Of a stretch of DNA of 64,000 bases, positions 29,600 to 39,889 are shown one piece after another (position 1 is the stretch's first letter; every line of letters starts with the position of its first letter). The stretch is from the NCBI GenBank assembly GCA_032718475.1, contig JAUCBJ010007408.1, positions 1-64,000 of the forward strand, given 5' to 3'. The notes beneath the pieces were generated by a model. It saw only the letters and a program-made list of their open reading frames with translations. It ran no database searches and had not been told where the DNA came from. The position numbers and the translations under genes were made by a program. This DNA is from Nemertoderma westbladi. Taxonomy: Eukaryota > Xenacoelomorpha > Nemertodermatida > Nemertodermatidae.

Positions 29600-32500
29600 G
29601 GGTGTAATGATAACCTGTTGGTACCGGTTCTGATAAATTATAGGCCTATCTACAACGGTCATCCACTTTATCAGTACCGGTAGTGTTTTACTCTTCCAAC
29701 ACTGTAGTCGCTGTCTACTGGTATCGGTACAGCAGTAATCTGATGCATGCGGGGGTCTCACATACAGGGATTAGATCACCTATCCAAACAATACAGTACT
29801 GCTGTACTGTCGCTGTTCTTGATGTAACAGCATAATCAGATAGAGCATACTGATTTCCTTTGATTAGCATTGTACCGTACTGCAGTACCCAGCAAATACA
29901 TATCCAGCGATTAGCACGCTAATAGCGGGATGTACCATCCTGCTAATATCCCGCCATTTTTATAAGATAATATCCGGATAATCGCCGTAAAAGTGGTCCC
30001 CGCTATAGCGGTGTTTTTAGCGGGATAATTATCCGGTTTTTAGCGGTTCCTTAGCGGCACTTTAGCGTGGATTTAGCGGCATTTGTAGCTGCCCAGGTTA
30101 AAAAAAATTAGCTTTGTCCAATCACATAGCGTTCCTTGTGCATACTCTGTGGACAGATGAGGGGAGGGGGGGGGGGGGGGTGGGGCTGGAGTGGTTAGCC
30201 TACCATACCTACCCTATGCCTACACCTACACCCTACGGTCCTACACCTACAATACTCTATACAAACTGAGATGTAATCGTTTGAGTATAATAAGAGAATA
30301 TATAATGCATTAAGACTTAGGAGTATCCTATATAACTTTAAGCGATCATCAAAAAATATTAATTCGATTATTAAAATCTATATATTTGATCTTATTTACA
30401 ATCATATTAGATAATTCATAATTATGAATTTATTAAAAATAATAAATTGTAAACTGTTTCTAATCGATTATTCGAAGACAAGAAACCATATATCTATCCA
30501 ATAATTTCAGTTTTCTGCAAATTGAGGTAGTGTCGGGGGGTTGGGGTTGGTGGTTTATGTAAATGCAGTTTAATTTTTGACAGTTTAACATTTTTTTTGT
30601 TCACTGCAAAAATGTACAAATGAAAATTTAAATACAGTACATATTGTCTGTACTACTGTATAACAACTGTAGGTACTGTAACCTGAGATACTGTAGGTAC
30701 TGTATAAATTATTTCCTTAGATAGTTACTAAATTCTTTCCTTTGATTGAGTTTAAACTCTCCCTCCCACCACCACCACCAGGTATATCTACCCCATCATC
30801 ATCTGCACAAACCGGTTCTTAGTGCATTATATTGAATGAGAGTTAATATTAAATATAAATTAATATCGATTGTATCCATCCGTGAATTTGTGTTTTGTTG
30901 TCATTAGATTATTTAAATTGTTGTTTTATCTTATTCTACTGTATTACAGTATGTATCCGGGGCAATATCAAAAGTGTTATAATTGCGAAGTGCTTAATGT
31001 TGTTAGGATGTTGTAAATAATTTTAATTATCAAAAACGTCATTGGGATGGCTTTAATTATGGTAAACTTGTGAAAGTTCATAAAAATTAAAACATCGTGC
31101 CATGATCGTTCATATTTTAGGTACTGTACTGTATTGTTGATATAAATAAATGGACGTAAAACTGAATGAAAAGTGAACGATCATTATTGAATGTGTTGGT
31201 TCATATTTAATTACGTTCAACTAGTGATTAAAATTATTACATTATTTTAAAATTTCAAATTGGCTAATTGGGGTATTTCACTGGTAATGTCGGCATGTTG
31301 TACCTAGGGCCTACTGTAATCCAAACATTGTCTCATAGATTATTACGTCATGGGTTAAAACTGAATAAGTAACCATATGTCAATGTTCAATATCTTTGGC
31401 GAATGTCTTCTGCTTCCTGGAGTATGTTTGTACATATGTTATGGAGGAATACTGTACACATGGCCTCATCCATCCAGAAAAGAGGGGGGGGGGGGTGGAG
31501 TGGTTTCTGACGGCAGCCAAAATTCATATCTAGTCCTATCCATAATAATTTAACAATGAGACGAGATATTAATTCGCCGAGATGGGATTTGTTTTGTGTA
31601 AGTACAACTCACCCCCCCCCCCCCCCCCCCACGTCTCCACCCACCATCCCTTAGTCGCTAGAACACCGCTATTTACTTTTATATTTAGCGACTAAATTGG
31701 TGCTAAAATCCCGCTACTCTCAGCTAGTTTTAGCTTCTCTACTGCTAAATTGACGCTAAAACCCCGCGATCTATTAGGTCGATTTATTCATACGCTAAAG
31801 TGACGCTAAATCAAGGATTTTTTCCAGATATTTAGTGGATATTTTCTCCAGCGAATTGCCGGAAACTATTATCCGGCTATTAGCTGGATATTAAAACGCT
31901 AAAAACCAAGCTAGCGGGGTTTAGCGGGGTTTAGCTGGATATTATCCGGATATTAGCCGGATGTGTCTTTGCTGGGTACCGGTACGACAGTACCTGCAGT
32001 AACAAACTAAACCAATGTATACAATATCGTGAGCTAGTTACAATCAGATGTGTACACAGTCAGCCACGCTGCGGGGATGCGATCAACCTCACAGATAGCC
32101 TAGCAGCTCCTATCCACAACTGTCATCCACTTTATCAGTACAGCAGTAATCTGATGTAATAGCATTTGTTTTTTTTCACCTATAAGGATACTGCTGTCTA
32201 CCCGAACCTTGATTAGCATACTGCTGTCATAACCTAGATTACATCACCTATCCAAACAATACAGTACTGCTGTACTGTCGCTGTTCTTGATGTAACAGCA
32301 TAATCAGATAGAGCATACTGATTTCCTTTGATTAGCATTGTACCGTACTGCAGTACCGGTACGACAGTACCTGCAGTAACAAACTAGGCTAATGTATACA
32401 ATATCGTGAGCTAGTTACAATCAGATGTGTACACAGTCAGCCACGCTGCGTGGATGCGATCAACCTCACAGATAGCCTAGCAGCTCCTATCCACAACTGT

Positions 32501-32880
32501 CATCCACTTTATCAGTACAGCAGTAATCTGATGTAATAGCATTTGTTTTTTTTTCACCTATAAGGATACTGCTGTCTACCCGAACCTTGATTAGCATACT
32601 GCTGTCATAACCTAGATTACATGCAGGGGTCTCACATATAGGGATTAGATCCCCTACCCAAACAATACAGTACTGCAGTACTGTCGCTGTTCTTGATGTA
32701 ACAGCATTGTCAGATAGACCATACTGATTTCCTTTGATTAGCATTGTACTGCAGTACGGTACCGGTACCACAGTAATAATGTAACAGCACCCGTAGTAAC
32801 AAACTAAACCATTGTATACAATATCGTGAGCTGGATATAATCAGATGTGCGCACAGTCAGCCATGTTGCGGGGATGCAGT
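29600..32880. repeat. ~0.4-kb tandem repeat array in the Polinton spacer
   Basis: The block starting TATCCAAACAATACAGTACT occurs at 29781, at 32249 and, slightly changed, at 32655. After removing the inserted transposon the periods are about 377 and 406 bp. Units share CCACTTTATCAGTACAGCAG and TGATTTCCTTTGATTAGCAT. The third unit is partial. Confidence 0.8.
29889..31975. mobile_element. 2087-bp non-autonomous DNA transposon nested in the Polinton
   Basis: Ends are CCAGCAAA (29889-29896) and TTTGCTGG (31968-31975), flanked by GTAC on both sides (29885-29888 and 31976-31979). A tandem copy of the surrounding repeat at about 32338-32370 carries the same site without the insert, so both the boundaries and the 4-bp duplication are supported. 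The termini continue into imperfect inverted repeats rich in TTAGCGG and ATCCGG words. It has a G run (30166-30180), a C run (31612-31630) and no transposase ORF. The superfamily is not assigned. Confidence 0.8.
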
Positions 32881-33182
32881 CAACCATGCAGTCAGAGCAG
32901 CATCGCTGCCACCCTCGCGAGCAGCCTCGCGGCACGCAGTCAGCCTGAGACCCTCGCAGCTAGTCACGCAGTCAGCCTCGTGGTCGGTCATGCAGTCAGC
33001 CAGCCAGCCACGCAGCTTGGCACGCAGTCAGCCCGTGAGAGTCATACTTATTCAAACGAGGTTAGTTTTCCCTAACTACCGATAGATTGATTGAAAAATA
33101 ATAATAATGTTTAATTTTCATCTTCTAATCACCAACACCTAAAGTCGCAACACCAAACATTAATAAATAATTAACAAGTTTA

Positions 33183-33701
33183 CTAAATCATAGGGTAATA
33201 AATATGAAATTTGCTAGGTGAACACATTAAAGTACATTTACCGGTATGAAAGCAGCAAATGACTACGGTATTATTTATTCTTATTTTGCAATTATTAAAA
33301 ATTTCAGGTTCATATATAACTTGAAGTTGCACATTATCAAAGACAACATAAAACCCGGTATTGTTTATCAATAACCTATAGACTACAGACTTAATACTAC
33401 AAATATAAGTACATAAATTAACAGATTTTAAAATCAAATTAATACTAGTTTTATCAAATATATGCTTTTTTACTTTTTGGAAATTATACTTACTGCCTAA
33501 TAATGTAATACGACCATTTTTAAATATTAATAATGTGGCACCAAATATCTTATATATAAACTGATTTGGTTTGAGTATGTGTTTACCAGATAATTGATTT
33601 TTTAATTCTTTAAAATTAATCGCTAACACTTGCTGGCAACTTATATTTTTATTTACTATTTGATAATTCATCATCAATACCATCGTCTTTTGGTTCTTCA
33701 T
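33183..33701 (-). CDS. TATA-binding-protein-like protein (two TBP half-repeats)
   Basis: 172 residues, about the length of a TBP core. Repeat 1: INFKELKNQLSGK, KPNQFIYKIF, ATLLIFKNGRITLLGSK, which parallels TBP's 'NPKRFAAVIMRI, TALIFSSGKMVCTGAK'. Repeat 2: VNLCTYICSIKSVVYRLL, then VIYEPEIFNNCKIRI, TVVICCFHTGKCTLMC and a final YYPMI, which parallels TBP's 'SYEPELFPGLIYRM, VLLIFVSGKVVLTG, IYPIL'. The YEPE-hydrophobic-F motif and the ordered repeat pair make the fold call fairly strong. TBP binds TATA DNA to start transcription; a role in driving element genes is inference. It overlaps the PolB 3' end by up to 53 bases. Internal ATGs at 33683, 33674 and 33671 are alternative starts. The frame is intact although the adjacent PolB is broken. 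Confidence 0.68.
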   Translation of the reverse strand: MKNQKTMVLMMNYQIVNKNISCQQVLAINFKELKNQLSGKHILKPNQFIYKIFGATLLIFKNGRITLLGSKYNFQKVKKHIFDKTSINLILKSVNLCTYICSIKSVVYRLLINNTGFYVVFDNVQLQVIYEPEIFNNCKIRINNTVVICCFHTGKCTLMCSPSKFHIYYPMI

Positions 33702-35739
33702 AAATTGGTATATTTGATATTTTTATAGGTTTTTTGAGGTTTGTTTTATAGTGCCCCCAAGGAAGCGAATGATTTTTATTAACCCAATAAAGTTTATCGT
33801 CAAAGCTACTGAGTGCAAATTTATTTTGCTTTAAGGTATAAATACGATGTAATTTAGATTGAAATCTGTGTATGTTTTTTTTTATTTCTTCATTTGAGTT
33901 ATAGGCTTTTAAATATTCTTCATGTGTAATATTCGTTTCCACAACAGCTCTTGTAATACCTTTTGCTCTACGAATATTTTTGTTATTCCATTCCAAAATT
34001 GAATATAATTTTGGTCTTAAAAATACTGCTTGTTTAATTTCACGTGAGGCTAGTTCGTCTTTACAGTAATAGAGTCTGGATTTATTTTTATCGCTGTAGA
34101 GAGGGTGATCCTTAGGGTAATTGGAAGTATCTAAAATATTATTTTTAATTAATGCTTTTAAAAAATTATTCTGCGATGTATTATAATAACAACCTATCAA
34201 AGAGTCAGTGTCTGATGCAGCAATTTCAATACGGCAGTTTAATTCTTTCTCAATAGGTAGCAATTTATTGTAAAACAGCTCATACATATCCAATTTAGCC
34301 AAGTCCAACACAGCGCTACCAATAAATATAGGCTTATCGAGAGTTACAGAGTCTTTCACTAATAAATGTCCCGATAATGTATTATTGTATATTATAAATT
34401 GTTCATGATTAATACGATTTACCAATTGATCGCATTTATCGTTGCTATTTGCGATACGAAAGTTACATCGATCTCTTATCTTTTCTATTGTTTTACCAAA
34501 CAGAGAATTATTGAGCAATTTCGCGACAGCAGTTTCAATGTAACTTTTTGCTAGGCGCCTTTGATTAATATTAAAATCTATGTAATTTTTAAATACAAAT
34601 TCTTGTTGAAAAGAATATAATTTATGGAGCTTAGTAACAATTAATCCATGTTTTATATAAAATTTTAACAGTTTCAAATGTAAATGATAAAACTCTTTAT
34701 CAAATTGCGTCAGCAAGAGTTTTGGTGTAGACATCCTATATTTACGGGAGGTACCTCTTTGTATCGATAAATTATTAAATTGTTCCCGCATATAAGGCGA
34801 AAGCATTGTTTCATTTATACTTAAATGCTCAGGGGCTAACGGTAATTGTAATGTTTGATCGTGAATAGCCTTGGGATAATTTAAATCACATATTAAAAAA
34901 TATCCAGTAGATCCATCAATGTCTAAATTTACCAAGTACTCGATTAGTTTTTCTGGAATTGCATTCTCTAAGTGTTTAATACTTACTTCTTTGAATTGCG
35001 AGGTGGGTAGTTTTTTACTTAAATTCCCAGAATATAAAGAGTTGAAATCAATATTAAAAATATGGCATTCTTCCTTAGTAGAATCATATGTGCTTGTTCC
35101 GGGTATATTTGATTCTATATAATGCTTTCGACAAAATGAAACACCACCCCTAATTGATTTTTCAAAATCTCTATATGTCTGATAATCCTTTATTAATTCT
35201 ATTTTACATTTATTATATTTTAGTGCACAATCATAGGTAAATGACGCAATACTACAGTAAAAAACCACTTCTAAATCGTAATTTTGTTTACAAATATTCC
35301 TAAAATTCTCAAATATATCAGCAAGCAAACAAACATCGAGTTTTAAATAGGCTAAAAGATAATCTTTGAGATTCACACAGTCAAATTCTACCCATGATAA
35401 TTCTGCAAACCTATAATCTTCAATTGCGCATGTTTTTTGTGTTAAGTTACTAAAAAAATTATTTATAGACGGCAAACCAGTATCATTAAATTTATTAATA
35501 TCTGTCAAGTACTCGTATGGAAATACACCTTTCCGTTTAATTGTTGAGTTATTCAAGTTTGGATAAAAATATTTCATTTCTTGTAGAGTAATAGGTAAAA
35601 TTGAGCTTATATCATGACTCGCTACATCCTTTGTTGAACACTCAACTAAATTAGTTAAAGAAAAGCTTAAAAATTGATATGTGTCCAAGAAACGTAACTC
35701 AATTTTTTTTAGAAGTGTTTTTAATTGGGATAAATGCAC
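33649..35739 (-). CDS. protein-primed DNA polymerase B, polymerase domain (frameshifted from N-terminal half)
   Basis: C-terminal half of the Polinton PolB, which replicates the linear element by protein priming. It contains the Exo III region (YLKLDVCLLADIFENF), motif A (FNIDFNSLYSG), motif B (AVAKLLNNSLFGK) and motif C with the catalytic DTD (IAASDTDSLIGCY). KKHIHRF-like and DDKLYWV blocks lie near the end, as in adintovirus/Maverick polymerases. The frame is separated from the N-terminal half by two frameshifts: one at a run of eight A on the sense strand (35703-35710) and one near 35.83-35.85 kb. The short stretch between them is open in the third frame. All polymerase motifs are intact. 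Confidence 0.9.
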   Translation of the reverse strand: MHLSQLKTLLKKIELRFLDTYQFLSFSLTNLVECSTKDVASHDISSILPITLQEMKYFYPNLNNSTIKRKGVFPYEYLTDINKFNDTGLPSINNFFSNLTQKTCAIEDYRFAELSWVEFDCVNLKDYLLAYLKLDVCLLADIFENFRNICKQNYDLEVVFYCSIASFTYDCALKYNKCKIELIKDYQTYRDFEKSIRGGVSFCRKHYIESNIPGTSTYDSTKEECHIFNIDFNSLYSGNLSKKLPTSQFKEVSIKHLENAIPEKLIEYLVNLDIDGSTGYFLICDLNYPKAIHDQTLQLPLAPEHLSINETMLSPYMREQFNNLSIQRGTSRKYRMSTPKLLLTQFDKEFYHLHLKLLKFYIKHGLIVTKLHKLYSFQQEFVFKNYIDFNINQRRLAKSYIETAVAKLLNNSLFGKTIEKIRDRCNFRIANSNDKCDQLVNRINHEQFIIYNNTLSGHLLVKDSVTLDKPIFIGSAVLDLAKLDMYELFYNKLLPIEKELNCRIEIAASDTDSLIGCYYNTSQNNFLKALIKNNILDTSNYPKDHPLYSDKNKSRLYYCKDELASREIKQAVFLRPKLYSILEWNNKNIRRAKGITRAVVETNITHEEYLKAYNSNEEIKKNIHRFQSKLHRIYTLKQNKFALSSFDDKLYWVNKNHSLPWGHYKTNLKKPIKISNIPIYEEPKDDGIDDELSNSK

Positions 35740-35807
35740 TCATTGAAATATATCGTTCTGTATTTCTCGGTATAACCTTTATATCCCAATCTGTGTATTT
35801 CTTATCT

Positions 35808-37715
35808 CTAAATCCGGTTTGTAATAAATATACAATGTATATCGTAGTTGTTGGAATTATGCCCGCAAAGTACATACAGGTATCGTTTCAATGATAAACT
35901 TCGGTTACAGCTATTACATGCTGCTGCAATATATTTACCTGTGATATGTGAATGATGTCTGTTTTTCCCCACATTATTATTTAAAGTAACATTACAATAG
36001 AAACAGAATTTTGCTTGTTGAAAATTTACAAAATCAATATTAGTAAATGACATAGTTTTATGTGTATATATGTCTGACCAACAACATAATTCAGTTAAAT
36101 CAGTATATAATGAATCTAAGAAATCTTGAATACAATTATTATTATTTGATTTTACGAATGTTTTCAAATGACATTTTGGTGGGTCAATTAATTCAGTATT
36201 GGGAACAATTAAATAACTCACAGCACACGGTATATGTTCCTGTATAAATTGATTGTTAACTGAAGGTTGTAAGATACATTCTATATCAAAGTAGGTGACA
36301 AACAATGGGGATAAGGTTCTATCTAAATTTGTAAAACTAATGTGTGTTCTTTTTTTTTTATTAGGTAGTTTCTCGCGTTGACTTCTTCCTTGGTAGCAGA
36401 CGAGACGGTGTCGATGAAGAACTTCCGCTCGAAAAAAATGAGTCAAACACCTTTCACAAAATTGCCTACCTCGAGTATGAAGAGCTCTCGTATTCAGCAA
36501 TCGATTCAAGTTAGTTATGCAAACATAATGATTCTGTTTAGGTACATTGTTATTTTTTACTACAAGTAATATATTTAATAACTGTTTATCAGGTGTAATT
36601 TTACTAAACGGCGGTTGTCTTAATATAGATACAGGGGAGTGTTTGTTATCATTATTCCAACATAGTAAATTAATTATATATTTTGAATTTTGTTTTTCAA
36701 AAAGTTTAATCGCTAACAGCCACTCTGTTGGATAATCTTTGTTCCCATTGTCAAAAATGAAATGACTCATATAATTTTTGTACGATGAAGTACGGTTTTT
36801 GTGATCTTTCACTTTGCTACCAAATTTTGCGGATATAATTGCCCATTTAAAACAGTCATTATCAGCCGATTGTACATTTATAACACATCGTTTACCTGAT
36901 AGAGCCTTAGGTAATTCCATATATCCATGCCCCTTATATAGTAACGACCTACACTTAGATTCAGCTAATTTAATTTCAACCCTTAATAAAGATTTAATAC
37001 GCCACCCGGAACCACGTGTGTTAAAGATGGCTATTTTTTGTAATATATTTCCCGTCACATACTCAAACCATGTGTCAAAACTTTCTGATGAATCTACAGT
37101 ATTAATAGCACCACCGGAAGAATTAAAATAAAAGGTTTCCAATTGCTCACCTTGTGAAAAATGTGATCTGTACATTAATACATTTAGACCTAACCACAGT
37201 CTAAGAACATTCATTTCTTTCAATCTATCTAATATTAACTGAAGAATATTACCTCGAATTTGCGTTAATGCTGTTTCTACATCGGGATAATCTCTAGAAG
37301 TTGGGAGGTCGTGGACATAAATTTCAAGACGATTATCGTGAGCTTCTTGTTCCCGCGTAAAAATTGTTGTGCATGTACCAAGAGCCACCCTTAAGTTTTT
37401 TCTGGATATTATATTTTTATGTTGCGAAAATTTACGCTTTCTTGTGTAGTAACATTTCAAGTGACAGTCGTGTCGTATATAATTCTCATATGTATACTCT
37501 TTATTACAGGTAGAACAAGTCAATTGATAGGTGCGGAACTCCATTTCTTTACAACCAGTAGTTGTAAAATGTCGTTTACAAATTTCGCTGCATGAAGTCA
37601 CGACATGACACTTTAAACAAGAATAACCTTCAAAATGTGTCCGTAGGTGGCGTAAATAATTATGTCTAGTTATATTCATATGACAGAATGAACAACATAT
37701 TGTTATTTTATCCAT
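35808..37715 (-). CDS. protein-primed DNA polymerase B, N-terminal and exonuclease part
   Basis: 635 residues from ATG 37715. The first ~90 residues form Cys/His zinc fingers (CSFCHMNITRHNYLRHLRTH; CSTCNKEYTYENYIRHDCH). A conserved PolB N-terminal region follows (TRGSGWRIKSLLRVEIKLAE, GYMELPKALSGKRCVINVQSADNDCFKWAI). After another Cys/His cluster (CERCLTHFFRAEVLHRHRLVC) comes Exo I (YFDIECILQP). An HSHITGKYIAAACNSCN block and Exo II (GHNSNNYDIH) follow, after which the frame is lost at 35808. The companion half is at 33649-35739. The start lies downstream of a (TTA)n tract. Confidence 0.88.
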   Translation of the reverse strand: MDKITICCSFCHMNITRHNYLRHLRTHFEGYSCLKCHVVTSCSEICKRHFTTTGCKEMEFRTYQLTCSTCNKEYTYENYIRHDCHLKCYYTRKRKFSQHKNIISRKNLRVALGTCTTIFTREQEAHDNRLEIYVHDLPTSRDYPDVETALTQIRGNILQLILDRLKEMNVLRLWLGLNVLMYRSHFSQGEQLETFYFNSSGGAINTVDSSESFDTWFEYVTGNILQKIAIFNTRGSGWRIKSLLRVEIKLAESKCRSLLYKGHGYMELPKALSGKRCVINVQSADNDCFKWAIISAKFGSKVKDHKNRTSSYKNYMSHFIFDNGNKDYPTEWLLAIKLFEKQNSKYIINLLCWNNDNKHSPVSILRQPPFSKITPDKQLLNILLVVKNNNVPKQNHYVCITNLNRLLNTRALHTRGRQFCERCLTHFFRAEVLHRHRLVCYQGRSQREKLPNKKKRTHISFTNLDRTLSPLFVTYFDIECILQPSVNNQFIQEHIPCAVSYLIVPNTELIDPPKCHLKTFVKSNNNNCIQDFLDSLYTDLTELCCWSDIYTHKTMSFTNIDFVNFQQAKFCFYCNVTLNNNVGKNRHHSHITGKYIAAACNSCNRSLSLKRYLYVLCGHNSNNYDIHCIFITNRI

Positions 37716-37864
37716 GTTGAAGTTTGTTTAGATAAATAATAATAATAATAATAATAATAAAATATCTCCAAAGATTAAAATAAAATGAAATGAAATGAAA
37801 TGATATTGACTATATCTAAACATTTATATGCTAGCGGGTGAAATAATTTTAAATCAATCACCAA

Positions 37865-38953
37865 TCACCAATCGCTTATGGGTATTGGAAACCCCAAAGG
37901 GTTTAACTTATGATCAGGTTTCCATGTAACCTCATCTACTGGAACTCGGTTAACAGCACATTTCTGTTTCTTTGCAGGTGATGCGTTGGTAAATTTACTC
38001 GATGATCTTGGCTTCCGAGGTAATATTTCAGGAAAGACCTGTTGCGGTTGAGAGCAGCTCTCTTCAACATCCGGATTAGGTGATGGGATCTCTACGAACG
38101 CTTTAGGTTTATCCAAAAGGACAAAGCCGTCAACGTGGGCTTCAGTAAGAGAAACGCCATCCAGCGATTCTTTGAGAAAACTAATATGGGCTTTATCATT
38201 CAAGTAATGCAACTCGATAGAATTTCCGCCGGCGCCTACTTCCGTAGAATTATCGGTGTTGGTGATAATAATTTTTTTATTATTGGTTTTAATCATTTTG
38301 AGACGGTCTGATAATTGAATGATATTTTTATCAAAAAGATGCTTGTCTGTTTCAGCGACTTGGTTGTCCCACTCTCGCAGCAAAACAGTTAGTTCCTGTT
38401 TTGACAAATTGAAACCCGTATAATAGTTAAAACCAACACTATCAACGTATCTGAGGCTGATTTTCCATAAGCCAACATAGTTGGTTCCTTTAAAAGCTGT
38501 TACAAATCCAATAAACTCTGGATTTGATAATTCAATGTAGAATTGATCGCTAATAATCTCTAGCGGTGGAGAGAGAAATTGCAATAATTTCCCTCTGTAT
38601 TGAATTAGAACTTCAGTAAAAGCTTTGTTGAGAACTTTACATTTGCCTTGTTTCTGAACGTAAACATCACCCGATGTGGGGTTGATGGAAATATTCAAAT
38701 TTCCCCGCGCAAAACGAGGAGTGGGATATATCCTACCTGGTATAATTGCTGGTCTGGATTGATGTTGGTTGTTGTTGTTGGTTGTTTCTAGAATGTCTAA
38801 CAAATAGCGGGTATCTTGATGGGAAAAACAAATTGAATCGTTGTCCTCCTGAGATTCCACAATAAAATACTTGCTGCGAACGACGGTACAAGTATATTTA
38901 TTGTAAGTAAATTTCCAGCTATTTGTTGCTCCGGTTTTTTGCGTTAAGGCCAT
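37865..38953 (-). CDS. Polinton 362-aa protein, unknown, possible nuclear protein
   Basis: First gene of the leftward block, starting at ATG 38953 after a (TTA)n tract; about 150 bases separate it from PolB. It has a strand-rich middle (NISINPTSGDVYVQKQGK, FIGFVTAFKGTNYVGLWKISLRYVD). The tail is Pro/Ser/Lys-rich with a basic PAKKQK segment that could be a nuclear localisation signal. No catalytic or zinc motif is recognised. Position beside PolB suggests a replication or DNA-binding role, but that is a guess. Confidence 0.55.
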   Translation of the reverse strand: MALTQKTGATNSWKFTYNKYTCTVVRSKYFIVESQEDNDSICFSHQDTRYLLDILETTNNNNQHQSRPAIIPGRIYPTPRFARGNLNISINPTSGDVYVQKQGKCKVLNKAFTEVLIQYRGKLLQFLSPPLEIISDQFYIELSNPEFIGFVTAFKGTNYVGLWKISLRYVDSVGFNYYTGFNLSKQELTVLLREWDNQVAETDKHLFDKNIIQLSDRLKMIKTNNKKIIITNTDNSTEVGAGGNSIELHYLNDKAHISFLKESLDGVSLTEAHVDGFVLLDKPKAFVEIPSPNPDVEESCSQPQQVFPEILPRKPRSSSKFTNASPAKKQKCAVNRVPVDEVTWKPDHKLNPLGFPIPISDW

Positions 38954-39889
38954 AATAATAATAATAATAAATACGAAAAATATTACAAGTGATAAATTTT
39001 AAACCGTATCGCTGTAATAAATTGACACCATAGTTCTCACTCTAAAATTGTGATGTAAAACAATAGAGAAGATAAGGGATCGCTTTTCTCATTGCTATTA
39101 GTAATACAGCGACCTCGTATCTTCTCTATTGTTTTACAACTCCAAGGTCGGAATCAGTATCATTTTATGTGGTGTCGTTTTCCGACCATCGAATATACAA
39201 CGAATAAGATAATGTAGAAATTATTAAGGAAATAACACAATTTCAGAGTGAGAACAAAAGTATCAATATATTACCATGAAGATTACTACAAGTGATGAAT
39301 TTTATTAAAAACATTCAGTTTATATAAATTTGCGATGTGGCACGTAGTCAACGAAGAAGATGTGGGACGTGTCATAATCATTGACGAATAAGAAAAGAGA
39401 TGTGATGCAACGTGGATGAATGGTTGGTTGCTTGCATGGATAGGAAATACGTGAAAGAATATGAATCATAGGGTTGTGTGTAATAATCAATAATTATTAT
39501 AATAAAAACGCACAGTATAATGTTAGCAGTGGTAGCCTTTCAATATGGCACAGATGCTGTGGGATTGGTTAGGTTGAGTAACTATGGAAATGTTCGTATA
39601 CGTGTAGCCGGAACGTGGCGGAATTTCAACACGTATCATAGTGGTGGACTGGTGACGGCTGTCGAAGAGTAGCACTAACTAACGGTGGGTTAAATCGTTG
39701 AGTTGGCAATCGATATAATATATGCGTGTAGTTGGTGGCCACGTCGCCATCATATACAGTATACAGCGGTGGTGGTGGTGGTGATGATGCGGTGAAAAGG
39801 TGAATAACATTAGGGTTAGTTAGTCAGTAGTCGAGTTAGGCTACGCTACGCTACGATTGGTTGATGGCAACTGCCGATCGATGGATGGT
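38954..39889. other. right subterminal region of the Polinton
   Basis: Non-coding. It holds a nested inverted repeat (39033-39256) and, further out, subterminal modules A (near 39590-39650) and B (near 39690-39770) shared in inverted orientation with the left end. A GGTGGTGGTGGTGATGATG tract lies near 39766. Confidence 0.65.
39033..39256. repeat. nested inverted repeat / MITE-like element
   Basis: Outer arms GTTCTCACTCTAAAATTGTG (39033-39052) and CACAATTTCAGAGTGAGAAC (39237-39256) pair with two mismatches. Inner arms GTAAAACAATAGAGAAGATA (39055-39074) and its exact complement (39118-39137) form a second stem. It lies just upstream of the 362-aa gene. Confidence 0.7.

Larger units (their letters stand above)
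29309..33182. other. 3.9-kb non-coding spacer between convergent Polinton gene blocks
   Basis: No credible gene. It consists of a ~0.38-0.41-kb tandem repeat interrupted by a 2.09-kb DNA transposon (29889-31975), then a short CAGTCAGCC-rich stretch (about 32860-33040). Both gene blocks end facing this spacer. Confidence 0.75.

Noticed and set aside
32845-33075. 76-aa plus-strand ORF in the CAGTCAGCC repeat patch
   Set aside because: Ala/Ser/Gln-rich translation of short DNA repeats with no similarity.
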